The notes under the pieces: generated by a model | Databases searched by the model: none | Seen by the model: the letters and a program-made list of their open reading frames with translations, nothing else | What the model was told of the DNA's origin: nothing | Part shown: piece by piece, positions 1 through 10,294 of the stretch | Layout of the letters: every line of letters begins with the position of its first letter | Numbering within the stretch: position 1 is the stretch's first letter | Origin: Candidatus Ruthturnera sp. Tsphm01 | GTDB taxonomy: Bacteria; Pseudomonadota; Gammaproteobacteria; PS1; Pseudothioglobaceae | Direction: 5' to 3' | Length of the DNA: 64,000 bases | NCBI GenBank assembly: GCA_030142985.1 | Contig: CP125320.1 | Coordinates: 563,639 to 627,638, forward strand | Position numbers and translations under genes: made by a program

Positions 1-460
1 ACACCGCAGCAAGCTCAAATGGATACACATAAGTGGTATAAAGTTGCATTGCTAATACCGTAATATTACTATAATCCGCACCATGACGCGCTGGGCTGCT
101 GAACACGTCTAGTCCAAATTGATTAGCGCCTAACACTAAGCTCATCTCAGCAACAATAATAACAGCAACAATAAGTCCTAGTGGTAAATAGCCCGTAAAT
201 TTTGCCCTGAGTGTTGATTTATCGATATTAAGCATTTTAATCACGAATAAAAACAACACCATGACTGCACCCACATAAACCAAAATCAAAGTAATGGCTA
301 AAAATTCAGCCTCAAGTAAAATCCAAATACTGGCAGCACTAAAAAATGCCAGCACTAAAAATAAAACTGCCTTTGCTGCATTGCGTGAAAAAATCATCGC
401 CAAGGAGCTGGCGACAAACCAAAATGAAAGGATATAAAATATTATTTGTTCGGAGTTCAT
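1..460 (-). CDS. nuoJ: NADH-quinone oxidoreductase subunit J (partial, cut by window edge)
   Basis: Membrane subunit of the proton-pumping arm of respiratory complex I. Reading the minus strand from the ATG at 460 gives MNSEQIIFYILSFWF, followed by several hydrophobic segments and an acidic residue in a LEAEFLAIT stretch typical of NuoJ. About 153 residues are visible and the C-terminal part lies beyond position 1. It starts 9 bases after the nuoI stop on the same strand and so is the tenth gene of the nuo operon. Identity is secure from sequence and order. Confidence 0.93.
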   Translation of the reverse strand, partial: MNSEQIIFYILSFWFVASSLAMIFSRNAAKAVLFLVLAFFSAASIWILLEAEFLAITLILVYVGAVMVLFLFVIKMLNIDKSTLRAKFTGYLPLGLIVAVIIVAEMSLVLGANQFGLDVFSSPARHGADYSNITVLAMQLYTTYVYPFELAAV

Positions 461-469
461 TATCTACCT

Positions 470-961
470 TTATTTATACTTAGCGTCTTCAAGTCTGACT
501 TGACTAATAGCTTGTTCATTTTTACTGCCTACTTCTAATAGGCGTTCCTTAGTCATAATACTACCTTGTCTTGACTCAAATGCATAATCAAAAATTTGTG
601 TCTCAACAATCGCATCAACAGGACAAGCTTCTTCGCAAAATCCGCAAAAAATGCACTTAAATAAATCAATATCATATTGAATAGTGCGGCGTGTACCATC
701 ATCGCGCATTTCAGATTCAATGGTAATGGCATTCGCCGGACAAACGGCTTCGCACAATTTACAAGCAATGCAGCGTTCTTCACCATTGGGATAGCGACGT
801 AGTGCATGCAAACCTCTAAAACGTGGCGATATCGGGGTTCTTTCTTCTGGGAATTGGACGGTAATTTTTTTATTGACTAGTTCTTTGGCGGTAATTTTTA
901 GCCCAGTACGTAACTCGCTTAGAGTGAAATCTTTAACCAATTTGTTCAATTTTTTAATCAT
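470..961 (-). CDS. nuoI: NADH-quinone oxidoreductase subunit I (2x 4Fe-4S)
   Basis: Peripheral-arm ferredoxin subunit that passes electrons through two [4Fe-4S] clusters (N6a/N6b) towards quinone. Both cluster motifs are visible: [12 protein letters not shown] around residues 63-74 and [12 protein letters not shown] around residues 103-114. The 163-residue length is normal for proteobacterial NuoI. It lies between nuoH and nuoJ on the same strand with short spacers, which is the standard nuo order. Confidence 0.97.
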   Translation of the reverse strand: MIKKLNKLVKDFTLSELRTGLKITAKELVNKKITVQFPEERTPISPRFRGLHALRRYPNGEERCIACKLCEAVCPANAITIESEMRDDGTRRTIQYDIDLFKCIFCGFCEEACPVDAIVETQIFDYAFESRQGSIMTKERLLEVGSKNEQAISQVRLEDAKYK

Positions 962-974
962 AAGATATGCTCAC

Positions 975-2048
975 TTAAAACCATGGTCCTAATTCTAATT
1001 GGGTCATTAACGCCACAACAAATATCCAAATAATGGTGATTGGTAAAAACACCTTCCAAGATAGACGCATAATTTGGTCGTATCTAAAGCGTGGAAAAGT
1101 AGCACGCACCCATAAATATAAAAACATAAAGAAGGTTGTTTTTGCCAATAGCCAAACAATGCCTGGTACCCAAGCAAATGCACTTTCAAGATAAGGGATG
1201 GCTTCAAAAGGAGAATGCCAACCACCAAAGAACATCACCACAGCAAGCACTGCCATTAAAATCATATTGGCATATTCTGCTAAGACAAAGACCGCAAACG
1301 TCATGCCAGAGTATTCAACATGTGTGCCTCCAACAATTTCTGATTCACCTTCCACAACATCAAAAGGTGCACGATTGGTTTCTACAAGGGCTGAAATAAA
1401 AAAGATAACCATCATCGGAAACAAAGGAATAAAGTACCAATGAACAATACCACCTTGTTGTGCTTGAACAATGGTGTTTAAGTTGACACTGCCAGCAATC
1501 ATTACAACTGTTACTAGCGCAAAACCAATAACAATTTCGTACGAGACCAACAAAGATGCACTTCTAAGTGCTCCCAATAGTGGGTATTTGGAATTGGATG
1601 CCCAGCCTGCCAAAATAATACCGTAAACCCCGATAGAACCAATCGCTAAAACATACAACAAACTAATATCTAGATTGGTAACGTAAATACCTTCATCAAA
1701 TGGAATTACTGCCCATACTGCAATGGCAGGTGCAATAGCCAATACAGGTGCCAGTAAAAATAGATAAATATTTGCCTTGGTAGGAAAAATGATTTCCTTG
1801 GTCATTAACTTTAAAGCATCAGCAATAGGCTGCAACCAGCCCTTTGGGCCAACACGATTAGGACCGATACGTAATTGCATATAACCAATCACTTTGCGTT
1901 CAGCGTAAGTAAAATAAGCCACCACTAACATCAATGGCATCACCAAAGCAATTGCCTTAATCAAAATAATAAAAATACTAGCCACTGTACCATCAAGCCA
2001 AGGAATAAGCGTATGTACCATTTGCACAAAGGCTTGCCAGAGTTCCAT
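975..2048 (-). CDS. nuoH: NADH-quinone oxidoreductase subunit H
   Basis: Membrane subunit that joins the peripheral and membrane arms and forms much of the quinone site. The 357 residues are mostly hydrophobic, with about eight transmembrane segments. Family hallmarks are visible: [21 protein letters not shown] near residues 50-70 and the acidic loop [19 protein letters not shown] around residues 220-240. Its ATG shares a base with the nuoG stop codon, which suggests translational coupling. Confidence 0.97.
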   Translation of the reverse strand: MELWQAFVQMVHTLIPWLDGTVASIFIILIKAIALVMPLMLVVAYFTYAERKVIGYMQLRIGPNRVGPKGWLQPIADALKLMTKEIIFPTKANIYLFLLAPVLAIAPAIAVWAVIPFDEGIYVTNLDISLLYVLAIGSIGVYGIILAGWASNSKYPLLGALRSASLLVSYEIVIGFALVTVVMIAGSVNLNTIVQAQQGGIVHWYFIPLFPMMVIFFISALVETNRAPFDVVEGESEIVGGTHVEYSGMTFAVFVLAEYANMILMAVLAVVMFFGGWHSPFEAIPYLESAFAWVPGIVWLLAKTTFFMFLYLWVRATFPRFRYDQIMRLSWKVFLPITIIWIFVVALMTQLELGPWF

Positions 2049-4312
2049 TACGCTTGTTCCTGAATGTTGATTGCATGATTGGTATTGATAAATACACAGT
2101 CATCTGCCACTGTATCAGTAATAACCACAGGGACGCCTAAATATTTATCATTGTTTGACAAACCTAATATCTCAGCACTCGCTTGGTTCATGCAAGCGCT
2201 ATTCATTTGTCCAATTTTAGTTTTTTGTAATGTACTACTGTGTCTTAATACAGCATCAATACTGTAAGGTGAGTTTTGCCAAATTACACCAATGCCATTA
2301 TGTTTATTGGTGAAATTAATATGTCCATCATGAGTGTGTTTTGTATGTGGTTGATGAGATATTTCAGCCAAAACCTGAGTAGAATCCGCATAATGGAAGC
2401 CTGGCAATTCTAATAAATCAGCCATGACTTTTAGGATTTTCCAAGCGGGTTTAACTTCATCTGGCGCTTTAACCGCCGCTGTATAGGATTGCATATCATT
2501 GTTAACATTAAACTGCGTTCCTGAAGTTTCATAAACACTGGCAATCGGCAAAATAACATCTGAATAGCCAGTAATAATATCGTCTTTAAAGCTATTTAAA
2601 GAGATGACAAAAGTATCATCTGGCGTGAAGGCTTTAACAACTGTTTCTAAATGATGAAAATCGTGCTGTGGATAAATATCTAACAAAATAAAACCACGCA
2701 TCTCAGATGCAAGCATCGTATTAACATCCATGCCAGAGTTTTGTGGTACAAACCCAACCAAATTAGCCGCTATAGTGTTTGCCGTTATACTCAAATTAAG
2801 CGTTTTGCTATTGGTACTTTGAGCAATTATAGTTGCTAAATTAGCAATAGCTGAGGCATCTTCATTATTAATAATATGTTCGCCTAAAATAATAACTGAA
2901 CTGCTAGAATTTAACAACTTAACGGCTATATTGTTAGCAACTTCATCAACCTCAATAGTTGCTAAATAGTTAGGCAACTCTTGGACATTGTTGGTCATGA
3001 TTGACTTAAGTACACCTGCCAACGTAGATGCTATTTTATTTGGTGCGGTAATATTTTCAGCATTAAGCGGGTAGTTAAAATCAAACTCCATTACATTTAA
3101 TACATCAATATCAGCGCCTTTTTTTGTGGCTTTGCGCAACCTATGATTAATCATAGGTTGTTCTAATCGGATGTTAGCACCAACAATAAGCGCGTAATCT
3201 ATCTTTTCCAGTGCATCCAACTTGATGTTTGAATCAAGTGTAATAATATTGTCTAAGTTTTTAATATTTAAACGGTGGTCAATATTGTCACAACCAACTT
3301 CTGTTAGGATTTTTTTCAATAGATAAAGTTCTTCCATGGTTGCTGTGCTTGATACTAAACCACCTAATTGATTGGCTTTTTTATGCTTTAAAACATGACT
3401 ATTGAGTCCTTTTACAGCATAATCCAATGCCACTTTCCAACTCACTTGCTTCCACTGTCCTTGGACTTTAATTTGAGGTTTTAATAATCTATTCTTATGT
3501 GTTAAACCCTCATACGAGAAGCGATCACGATCAGAAATCCAAGTTTCATTAATCCAATCATTGTCAGCAGATGCAATCCGTTTAACCTTGCCCTTGTAAG
3601 TTTGTACAAACAGATTTGAACCCACTAAATCATGCCTTGCAATACTAGGTATTGAATTCATCTGCCATGATCTTAACTCATATCTAAATGGCTTAGAGGT
3701 GAGTGCACCCACTGGACAAACATCAATCATATTGCCTGACAATTCAGATTGAATGCCTTCTCTCAAAAACGGCTCAATCTTTAAATGCTCACCTCGTCCA
3801 GTACCACCCATCTCCATCATACCAGCAATTTCTAAACCAAAACGTACGCAACGTGTGCAATGAATACAACGTGTCATGTCTGTTTGAATCAGTGCGCCAA
3901 TATCACTATCTGACACAATGCGCTTGCCTTCTGAAAAATGAGAAACATCTGAGCCATATTCAACAGCCACATCTTGCAACTCACATTCGCCACCTTGATC
4001 GCAAATTGGGCAATCGAGTGGATGGTTAATGAGTAAAAATTCCATCACTGCTTTTTGGCTGGCTTTGGCTTTGTCATTTTGTGTATGAACTTTCATACCT
4101 TGCGCAACAGGTGTAGAACACGCAGGTTGAGGTTTGGGTGCACCTTCCACATCCACCAAGCACATCCGACAAGAAGCAGCTACTGACAATTTTTTATGGT
4201 AGCAAAATCTTGGCACACTGACACCTTCTCTATCAGTGACTTTGATTAACATTTCACCTACTTTGGCACTCACTACTTTACCGTCAATTTCCATTTCAAT
4301 ATCAGCCATCAA
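2048..4312 (-). CDS. nuoG: NADH-quinone oxidoreductase subunit G
   Basis: Largest peripheral-arm subunit of complex I, carrying several Fe-S clusters on a molybdopterin-oxidoreductase-like scaffold. The N-terminus is a 2Fe-2S ferredoxin domain with a [10 protein letters not shown] motif near residue 49, then a His/Cys 4Fe-4S region ([15 protein letters not shown]) and [10 protein letters not shown], then a long degenerate oxidoreductase domain to residue 754. The length suits the family. The C-terminal half is divergent, as is common in NuoG. Confidence 0.96.
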   Translation of the reverse strand: MMADIEMEIDGKVVSAKVGEMLIKVTDREGVSVPRFCYHKKLSVAASCRMCLVDVEGAPKPQPACSTPVAQGMKVHTQNDKAKASQKAVMEFLLINHPLDCPICDQGGECELQDVAVEYGSDVSHFSEGKRIVSDSDIGALIQTDMTRCIHCTRCVRFGLEIAGMMEMGGTGRGEHLKIEPFLREGIQSELSGNMIDVCPVGALTSKPFRYELRSWQMNSIPSIARHDLVGSNLFVQTYKGKVKRIASADNDWINETWISDRDRFSYEGLTHKNRLLKPQIKVQGQWKQVSWKVALDYAVKGLNSHVLKHKKANQLGGLVSSTATMEELYLLKKILTEVGCDNIDHRLNIKNLDNIITLDSNIKLDALEKIDYALIVGANIRLEQPMINHRLRKATKKGADIDVLNVMEFDFNYPLNAENITAPNKIASTLAGVLKSIMTNNVQELPNYLATIEVDEVANNIAVKLLNSSSSVIILGEHIINNEDASAIANLATIIAQSTNSKTLNLSITANTIAANLVGFVPQNSGMDVNTMLASEMRGFILLDIYPQHDFHHLETVVKAFTPDDTFVISLNSFKDDIITGYSDVILPIASVYETSGTQFNVNNDMQSYTAAVKAPDEVKPAWKILKVMADLLELPGFHYADSTQVLAEISHQPHTKHTHDGHINFTNKHNGIGVIWQNSPYSIDAVLRHSSTLQKTKIGQMNSACMNQASAEILGLSNNDKYLGVPVVITDTVADDCVFINTNHAINIQEQA

Positions 4313-4313
4313 A

Positions 4314-5582
4314 TTATCCTTTCACCATTGATTTACCATGCTTAATATAATATTCAAATTCCTTGCGGAAATTACGCAAAAAACTCTCAACAGGCATAGC
4401 AGCAGCATCACCTAATGCGCAAATGGTGTTACCCATAATTTTATCTTGCACACCTAATAATAAGTCAATATCGCCCTGTTTGCCATTACCATCAATAATG
4501 CGTTTTAATACGCGATATAGCCAGCCCGTACCTTCACGACAAGGGGTACATTGCCCACAAGACTCATCATAATAAAAATGTGCCAACCTTGTTAACACTG
4601 CAACCATGCAAGTTGACTCATCCATAATAATGACTGAGCCTGCACCGAGCATTGAGCCTGCTTTTTCAATGCCATCATAATCCATGGTCATGCTCATGGC
4701 AACTTCTGCGGTAAGTACTGGGGTTGATGAGCCACCTGGAATCACGGCTTTTAACTGAGCCCCATCACGCATCCCACCTGCCATCTTGAGTAAATCTTTA
4801 AAAGGTGTGCCCATAGGTACTTCAAAATTTGCTGGATTTTTAACATGACCTGAAACTGAAAATAACTTACAACCACCAGAGTTTTCAACACCAACATCTG
4901 CAAACCATTGTCCGCCACGGTTTATAATCTCAGGAACACTTGCAAAGCTCTCGGTATTATTAATCGTGGTGGACTTGCCAAACAATCCTACATTAGCAGG
5001 GAATGGTGGCTTAAATCTAGGCTGACCTTTCTTACCTTCAATAGATTCCAACAAGGCGGTTTCTTCTCCACAAATATAAGCACCTGCACCTAGGTGTGTA
5101 TATAAATCAAAATTAACTGAACTATTGTTAATATTTTGACCCAATAATCCTGCCTCATAAGCCTCTTTTAATGCATCTTCAAAGCGATAAAATGGCGCCA
5201 TAAATTCACCGCGGATATAGTTATAACCAACACTGGCGTTCATAACAAAACCACCAATTGCCATGCCTTCAATCACGGCGTGAGGATTAAACCTTAAAAT
5301 ATCTCTATCTTTACAAGTGCCTGGCTCGCCCTCGTCTGAATTACAAACCACGTATTTTTGCCCGTCAGAATGACGTGGCATAAAACTCCATTTAAGTCCA
5401 GTGGGAAACCCAGCACCGCCACGACCACGTAAGCCTGAAACTTTAAGCTCGTCAATAATGTGTTCAGGTGTTAGTTGACCTTTTAGGATTTTGCGCCAGA
5501 CTGAATATCCACCACTGGCTTCATAAGTCTTGAGCGAATAGCATTGGTCTTTGGTCAAATTTTTAAAGCAAACTTCATTCAT
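4314..5582 (-). CDS. nuoF: NADH-quinone oxidoreductase subunit F (NADH/FMN site)
   Basis: NADH-dehydrogenase subunit that binds NADH, FMN and a [4Fe-4S] cluster. Visible hallmarks are the glycine-rich [16 protein letters not shown] stretch near residues 49-64, the [23 protein letters not shown] region near residues 165-180, and the cluster motif [13 protein letters not shown] near residue 340. The 422-residue length is normal. Its start overlaps the nuoE stop by 4 bases. Confidence 0.98.
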   Translation of the reverse strand: MNEVCFKNLTKDQCYSLKTYEASGGYSVWRKILKGQLTPEHIIDELKVSGLRGRGGAGFPTGLKWSFMPRHSDGQKYVVCNSDEGEPGTCKDRDILRFNPHAVIEGMAIGGFVMNASVGYNYIRGEFMAPFYRFEDALKEAYEAGLLGQNINNSSVNFDLYTHLGAGAYICGEETALLESIEGKKGQPRFKPPFPANVGLFGKSTTINNTESFASVPEIINRGGQWFADVGVENSGGCKLFSVSGHVKNPANFEVPMGTPFKDLLKMAGGMRDGAQLKAVIPGGSSTPVLTAEVAMSMTMDYDGIEKAGSMLGAGSVIIMDESTCMVAVLTRLAHFYYDESCGQCTPCREGTGWLYRVLKRIIDGNGKQGDIDLLLGVQDKIMGNTICALGDAAAMPVESFLRNFRKEFEYYIKHGKSMVKG

Positions 5583-6052
5583 TTAAGATTGTCCACAATC
5601 TTATCAATTTTATCAATGGTAAGATTTTCAAAATAGTCATCATTAATTTGAAACATTGGCGCACCTACACAAGCGCCCAAACACTCAACCTTTTTAACAC
5701 TAATCAAGCCATCAGACGTTACTTCGTCTGTTTTAACGCCTAACTTATTTTCCAAGTGCGCGATTAAATCATCAGCGCCATTCAACATACATGAGATATT
5801 ATGACAAAAACGAATCACATATTTACCAACTTTTTTATGATTGTAATTTTCATAAAAAGTCGCTACCTCTTGAGCGGCAATGCCTGGCATGTTTAAATAA
5901 TCAGCCACTGCTTGAATGGTATCAGCGTTCAATCTATTTCCATTTTCTGCTTGAACAATTTTTAAAGCTTGCATAACGGCAGAGCTTTGCCTGTCTTTTG
6001 GATATTTTGCAATCCAAGCATCAATTTGTTTTTTTGCTCCAGTTGAAATCAT
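5579..6052 (-). CDS. nuoE: NADH-quinone oxidoreductase subunit E (2Fe-2S)
   Basis: Thioredoxin-like [2Fe-2S] subunit of the NADH module. The four cluster cysteines are visible as C-N-I-S-C (near residue 83) and C-L-G-A-C (near residue 124), with the usual [13 protein letters not shown] helix before them. The 157 residues match the family. The gene overlaps nuoD upstream and nuoF downstream by 4 bases each, so the three are probably coupled in translation. Confidence 0.97.
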   Translation of the reverse strand: MISTGAKKQIDAWIAKYPKDRQSSAVMQALKIVQAENGNRLNADTIQAVADYLNMPGIAAQEVATFYENYNHKKVGKYVIRFCHNISCMLNGADDLIAHLENKLGVKTDEVTSDGLISVKKVECLGACVGAPMFQINDDYFENLTIDKIDKIVDNLK

Positions 6053-7302
6053 CTGTCTATCTCGCCAAATACAACATCTTGCGTACCAATAATGGTCACA
6101 ACATCTGACAACATGTGCCCTCTTACCATTTCATCCATAGCAGCTAAATGCGCAAAACCGGGTGCTCTAATTTTGACTCTATAAGGTTTATTAGCCCCAT
6201 CAGAAATTAAATACACCCCAAACTCACCCTTCGGATGTTCAACAGTACGATAAATTTCACCCTTTGGCAGGCAGTAGCCTTCAGTAAACAATTTAAAGTG
6301 ATGAATTAAAGATTCCATGTCATCTTTCATATCAGCACGTTTGGGTGGTGATACTTTGTGATCATCACTCATGACCGCACCTGGATTTTCTTGTAACCAC
6401 TTAACACATTGTTTAATAATATGGTTTGATTGGCGCATTTCTTCCATGCGTACCAAATAACGATCATAGCTATCACCCGTCATACCCACCGGAATATCAA
6501 ACTCTAACTGGTCATAAACTGCATAAGGCTGGTTTTTCCTCAAATCCCACGCCACACCAGATCCTCTAAGCATAGGGCCTGTAAATCCTAGTTGTTTAGC
6601 ACGATTAGCAGAAACAATACCAATGTTGACCAAACGCTGTTTCCAAATACGATTATCCGTTAATAAATCATCATACTGCTTGATACTTTTAGGGAATTCT
6701 TTAACAAAATCAGCAATAAAATCTAATAATGAGCCTTGGCGATTTTCATTCATGATTTTTAATTCTTTATCCGTGCGAAAATCTGAAACTAAATATTGTG
6801 GCATTTTATCTGGCAAATCTCGATAAACACCGCCTGGACGATAATAAGTTGCGTGCATGCGTGAACCTGATACCGCCTCATAACAATCAATTAATTTTTC
6901 GCGTTCACGAAACGCATACAAGAAAATACTCATCGCGCCAACATCAAGCCCGTGCGTACCTAACCACATTAAATGATTAAGAATTCGGGTAATTTCGTCA
7001 AACATCACTCGGATGTACTGAGCACGTTCAGGCACTTTGATGCCCAACATGGTTTCAATTGCCATGACATAAGCGTGTTCGTTGCACATCATTGAAACAT
7101 AATCAAGCCTGTCCATATATCCAATTGATTGATTATACGGCTTTGATTCTACTAATTTTTCTGTACCACGATGCAACAAGCCAATATGCGGGTCAGCGCG
7201 TTCAATCACCTCACCATCAATTTCTAAAATAAGACGCAACACACCGTGCGCTGCAGGATGTTGAGGACCAAAATTAAGGGTATAGTTACGAATTTCAGCC
7301 AT
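6049..7302 (-). CDS. nuoD: NADH-quinone oxidoreductase subunit D
   Basis: 49-kDa subunit of complex I, forming the quinone cavity with NuoB. It shows the family signature [14 protein letters not shown] near residues 11-24, [12 protein letters not shown] near residues 40-51, and the C-terminal DVVFGEIDR ending. The 417-residue length shows NuoC and NuoD are separate here, unlike the fused NuoCD of E. coli. Confidence 0.98.
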   Translation of the reverse strand: MAEIRNYTLNFGPQHPAAHGVLRLILEIDGEVIERADPHIGLLHRGTEKLVESKPYNQSIGYMDRLDYVSMMCNEHAYVMAIETMLGIKVPERAQYIRVMFDEITRILNHLMWLGTHGLDVGAMSIFLYAFREREKLIDCYEAVSGSRMHATYYRPGGVYRDLPDKMPQYLVSDFRTDKELKIMNENRQGSLLDFIADFVKEFPKSIKQYDDLLTDNRIWKQRLVNIGIVSANRAKQLGFTGPMLRGSGVAWDLRKNQPYAVYDQLEFDIPVGMTGDSYDRYLVRMEEMRQSNHIIKQCVKWLQENPGAVMSDDHKVSPPKRADMKDDMESLIHHFKLFTEGYCLPKGEIYRTVEHPKGEFGVYLISDGANKPYRVKIRAPGFAHLAAMDEMVRGHMLSDVVTIIGTQDVVFGEIDR

Positions 7303-7303
7303 T

Positions 7304-7918
7304 TTATTTTCTAATTACCCTTGGTACGTTAATATTTGGCTCAATACTCACTTTCTCATAAACCACTCGACCTAAATCTTCATCATAACGCATTTCAACT
7401 TCGCCAATCATTGGGAAATCTTTACGTAACGGATAACCTTTAAAACCATAATCAGTCAAAATTCGGCGTAAATCTGTATGATTTTCAAACAAAATACCCA
7501 TTAAATCAAAAGCCTCGCGTTCATACCAATCAGCAGATGCCCAGATATCAGTAACTGACTTAATAATAGGCTCAGCTTCATCAACAAATGATTTCACTCT
7601 AATGCGTTTGTTTTTACTCACAGATAACAAATGATATACCACAGCAAAACGCTGCTCATGCCTGTCTTCTAAACCTTGATGATTACGCCCTCTAGAAAAA
7701 CCAGAAGCACTAGCATTACCATTCCAGTCTGATTGTCCATAAGTTAAATAATCAACGCCACATAAATCTATTAACGTGTCAAAAGAGAAGGAATCTCTTA
7801 ATTTTAAACAGGTTTTAATAATATCCTGAGAATCAACTGTTAAAGTCAACTCGTCGAAAGTTTCAACCAAATGACGCTCGCTGAAAACCTCAATTAACGA
7901 TACTTTTAAATCTTGCAT
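7304..7918 (-). CDS. nuoC: NADH-quinone oxidoreductase subunit C
   Basis: 30-kDa peripheral subunit of complex I. The signature [26 protein letters not shown] is split over residues 130-155, and the C-terminal half ends in the usual GYPLRKDFP motif. At 204 residues it is a stand-alone NuoC. Its ATG overlaps the nuoB stop by one base. A small insertion with [15 protein letters not shown] in the middle is typical of proteobacterial forms. Confidence 0.96.
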   Translation of the reverse strand: MQDLKVSLIEVFSERHLVETFDELTLTVDSQDIIKTCLKLRDSFSFDTLIDLCGVDYLTYGQSDWNGNASASGFSRGRNHQGLEDRHEQRFAVVYHLLSVSKNKRIRVKSFVDEAEPIIKSVTDIWASADWYEREAFDLMGILFENHTDLRRILTDYGFKGYPLRKDFPMIGEVEMRYDEDLGRVVYEKVSIEPNINVPRVIRK

Positions 7919-8397
7919 TAGGTTCTTGCAATGGTGTTAGTGCGGCGGATTTTATCTTGCAATTGTATGATGCCGTATAGCAATGCTTCTGCTGTTGGCG
8001 GACAACCTGGGACATAAATATCAACAGGAACAATGCGATCACAACCCCTAACGACTGCATAAGAGTAATGATAATAACCGCCACCATTCGCACACGAACC
8101 CATAGAAATAACCCACCTTGGTTCAGGCATTTGGTCATAAACTTTGCGTAAAGCTGGCGCCATTTTGTTGGTGAGTGTACCCGCAACAATCATCAAATCT
8201 GATTGACGTGGCGTGGGTCTAAAGACAATACCAAAACGGTCTAAATCATAGCGAGAAGAGCCTGCTTCCATCATTTCCACCGCACAACACGCCAAGCCAA
8301 AAGTCATAGGCCAAAGTGAGCCTGTTCTTGCCCAGTTAATAATGCTGTCAAGTGATGTGGTTACAAAACCTTGTTTCATTAAGCCTTCAATTGCCAC
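7918..8397 (-). CDS. nuoB: NADH-quinone oxidoreductase subunit B (N2 cluster)
   Basis: Subunit carrying the terminal [4Fe-4S] cluster N2 that reduces quinone. Visible are the tandem cysteines in [10 protein letters not shown] near residues 34-43, the [14 protein letters not shown] stretch and the VPGCPP motif near residues 129-134. The 159-residue length is normal. It follows nuoA by 3 bases. Confidence 0.98.
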   Translation of the reverse strand: MAIEGLMKQGFVTTSLDSIINWARTGSLWPMTFGLACCAVEMMEAGSSRYDLDRFGIVFRPTPRQSDLMIVAGTLTNKMAPALRKVYDQMPEPRWVISMGSCANGGGYYHYSYAVVRGCDRIVPVDIYVPGCPPTAEALLYGIIQLQDKIRRTNTIART

Positions 8398-8400
8398 TAA

Positions 8401-8775
8401 CTATTCCCATTCAAGTGCACCGTTTTTCCACTCAAAAATAAAACCCACTACCAGTAAAAATAAGAAAATACTAATCGCAATAAAACCAAACCAGCCAAGC
8501 TGAGATTGAACTACCGCCCACGGAAAAACAAAAGCAACTTCTAAGTCAAACAAGATAAATAAAATAGCCACTAAATAATAGCGCACATTGAAATACATAC
8601 GAGAATCATCAAAGGCAGGAAAGCCACACTCAAATTGAGTATTTTTTTCTTCATATGGTTTGCTTGGCCCTAGTAAATAGCCAATCAACATAGGTCCAAC
8701 ACCAAAAGCAATCCCTAAGAAAATAAATACAATGATAGGTAGATAGTTTTCTAACACCCAACCTCTCCTAGCCAA
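8401..8775 (-). CDS. nuoA: NADH-quinone oxidoreductase subunit A
   Basis: First gene of the nuo operon; a small membrane subunit with three transmembrane segments. The family motif ECGFPAFDDSRMYFNVRYY lies near residues 49-67 and is followed by FDLEVAFVFPW. The 124-residue length is normal. The 94-base gap upstream to tldD is very AT-rich and is the likely place of the operon promoter, though no convincing -35/-10 pair was fixed. Confidence 0.97.
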   Translation of the reverse strand: MARRGWVLENYLPIIVFIFLGIAFGVGPMLIGYLLGPSKPYEEKNTQFECGFPAFDDSRMYFNVRYYLVAILFILFDLEVAFVFPWAVVQSQLGWFGFIAISIFLFLLVVGFIFEWKNGALEWE

Positions 8776-8869
8776 AAAAATAGAATTCTAAATATTATAT
8801 CTAATTTAATCAATCAATCCATCCATAACCAACAAATATATTTTATATTTTATATTTTTAGAGGCTAAA

Positions 8870-10294
8870 TTATGCATTAACCTCGGTACCACCTACGGTT
8901 AGTTGGTCTATTTTTAAACTAGGCTGACCAACACCTACGGGCACATTTTGACCGTCTTTACCACACACGCCAACGCCACTATCAAGCTTCAAATCATTGG
9001 CTACCATGGATATTTTTTTTAACACCTTATCACCAGAGCCTGTTAATGTCACGCCTTTAACAGGGTGCGTAATTTTTCCATTCTTAATAAGGTAGGCCTC
9101 GTTGGCACTAAAAACAAACTTGCCTGAAGTAATATCAACTTGACCACCATCAAAATTAAGCGCATAAATACCCTCATCAACAGACGCAATCATATCTTCT
9201 AAAGAATCTTGTCCATTTAGCATATAAGTATTGGTCATTCTTGGCATGGGAATATGAGCATAAGACTCGCGCCTACCATTACCTGTTGATACCGTATTCA
9301 TTAGTTTGGCATTCATTTTGTCAAATAGATAGCCTTTTAAGATGCCATTTTCAATCAACAAGGTATTTTGTGTTGGCGTACCTTCATCATCAATTGTCAA
9401 ACTACCACGCCTATTTTCCAAAGTGCCATTATCAACAATGGTGCATTTATCACTGGCTACTTGCTCGCCAATTCTGTTGGTGAATACGGATGATTTTTTA
9501 CGATTAAAATCACCTTCCAAGCCATGGCCAATGGCCTCATGCAATAATACTCCTGGCCAGCCAGAACCTAATATGACTGGCATGTTTCCAGCAGGTGCGT
9601 TTTTTGATTCCAACGCTACTAACGCCTGTCTAATGGCTTCATTAACATAAACTTCATCCAAAGCATGGTCAACAAAATATCGATAATCATACCGACCGCC
9701 ACCGCCACTTGAAGCTGATTCAATTCTACCATTATGCTCAACAATAATACTCACACTAACACGCACCATCGGGCGATAATCTTTTGAAAATACACCATCA
9801 GTTGAAACAATTAATACCTCGCTAAACCCGCCAGAAATCGAGGCTCTGACTTGTTTAACTTTAGGCTCTTTTCTGGCAAGCATATCAATTCTATTTAGAA
9901 AATTAACCTTTTCTTGCGAGCTGAAACTACTGAGTGGATTCAAGTCATTGTATCTAGCAACCTGTGGAATAGATTGAAAAGCTTGAATTTTTCCCACACC
10001 AGTTTGAGTCGATATTCCCTTGGCAAAACCAATGGCTTTTTCAATCGCTTTGAGATTTAAATCATCTGAATAAGCAAAGCCGGTTTGGTCAGAACTGACA
10101 GCTCTAGTGCCCACACCATGACTGATGTGGTAAGTGCCAGATTTAACAATACTTTCTTCTAAAAACCAAGACTCAACCGCTGAATGTTGAAAATACAAAT
10201 CTGCATAATCAACACCCTTAACTGCCAAAGAAGACAATAAAGTGGTTATTTTTTCTTGATTTAGATGATGATCATCCAATAGTTGCTCAATCAT
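8870..10294 (-). CDS. tldD: Metalloprotease TldD (PmbA/TldD family)
   Basis: TldD forms a heterodimeric zinc metalloprotease with TldE/PmbA, known for trimming unfolded peptides and modified peptides such as microcin B17. The metal motif HEAIGHGLEGD is visible near residues 253-263 within the conserved LLHEAIGHGLEGDFNRK region, and the C-terminal half carries VGVGQPSLKIDQLTVGG. The 474-residue length is normal. Its start overlaps the stop of the upstream AsmA-like gene by 4 bases. No pmbA is in this window. Confidence 0.95.
   Translation of the reverse strand: MIEQLLDDHHLNQEKITTLLSSLAVKGVDYADLYFQHSAVESWFLEESIVKSGTYHISHGVGTRAVSSDQTGFAYSDDLNLKAIEKAIGFAKGISTQTGVGKIQAFQSIPQVARYNDLNPLSSFSSQEKVNFLNRIDMLARKEPKVKQVRASISGGFSEVLIVSTDGVFSKDYRPMVRVSVSIIVEHNGRIESASSGGGGRYDYRYFVDHALDEVYVNEAIRQALVALESKNAPAGNMPVILGSGWPGVLLHEAIGHGLEGDFNRKKSSVFTNRIGEQVASDKCTIVDNGTLENRRGSLTIDDEGTPTQNTLLIENGILKGYLFDKMNAKLMNTVSTGNGRRESYAHIPMPRMTNTYMLNGQDSLEDMIASVDEGIYALNFDGGQVDITSGKFVFSANEAYLIKNGKITHPVKGVTLTGSGDKVLKKISMVANDLKLDSGVGVCGKDGQNVPVGVGQPSLKIDQLTVGGTEVNA

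Noticed and set aside
1007..1443. Plus- and minus-strand frames inside nuoH
   Set aside because: Shadow frames antisense to or overlapping a complete, well-recognised complex I gene.
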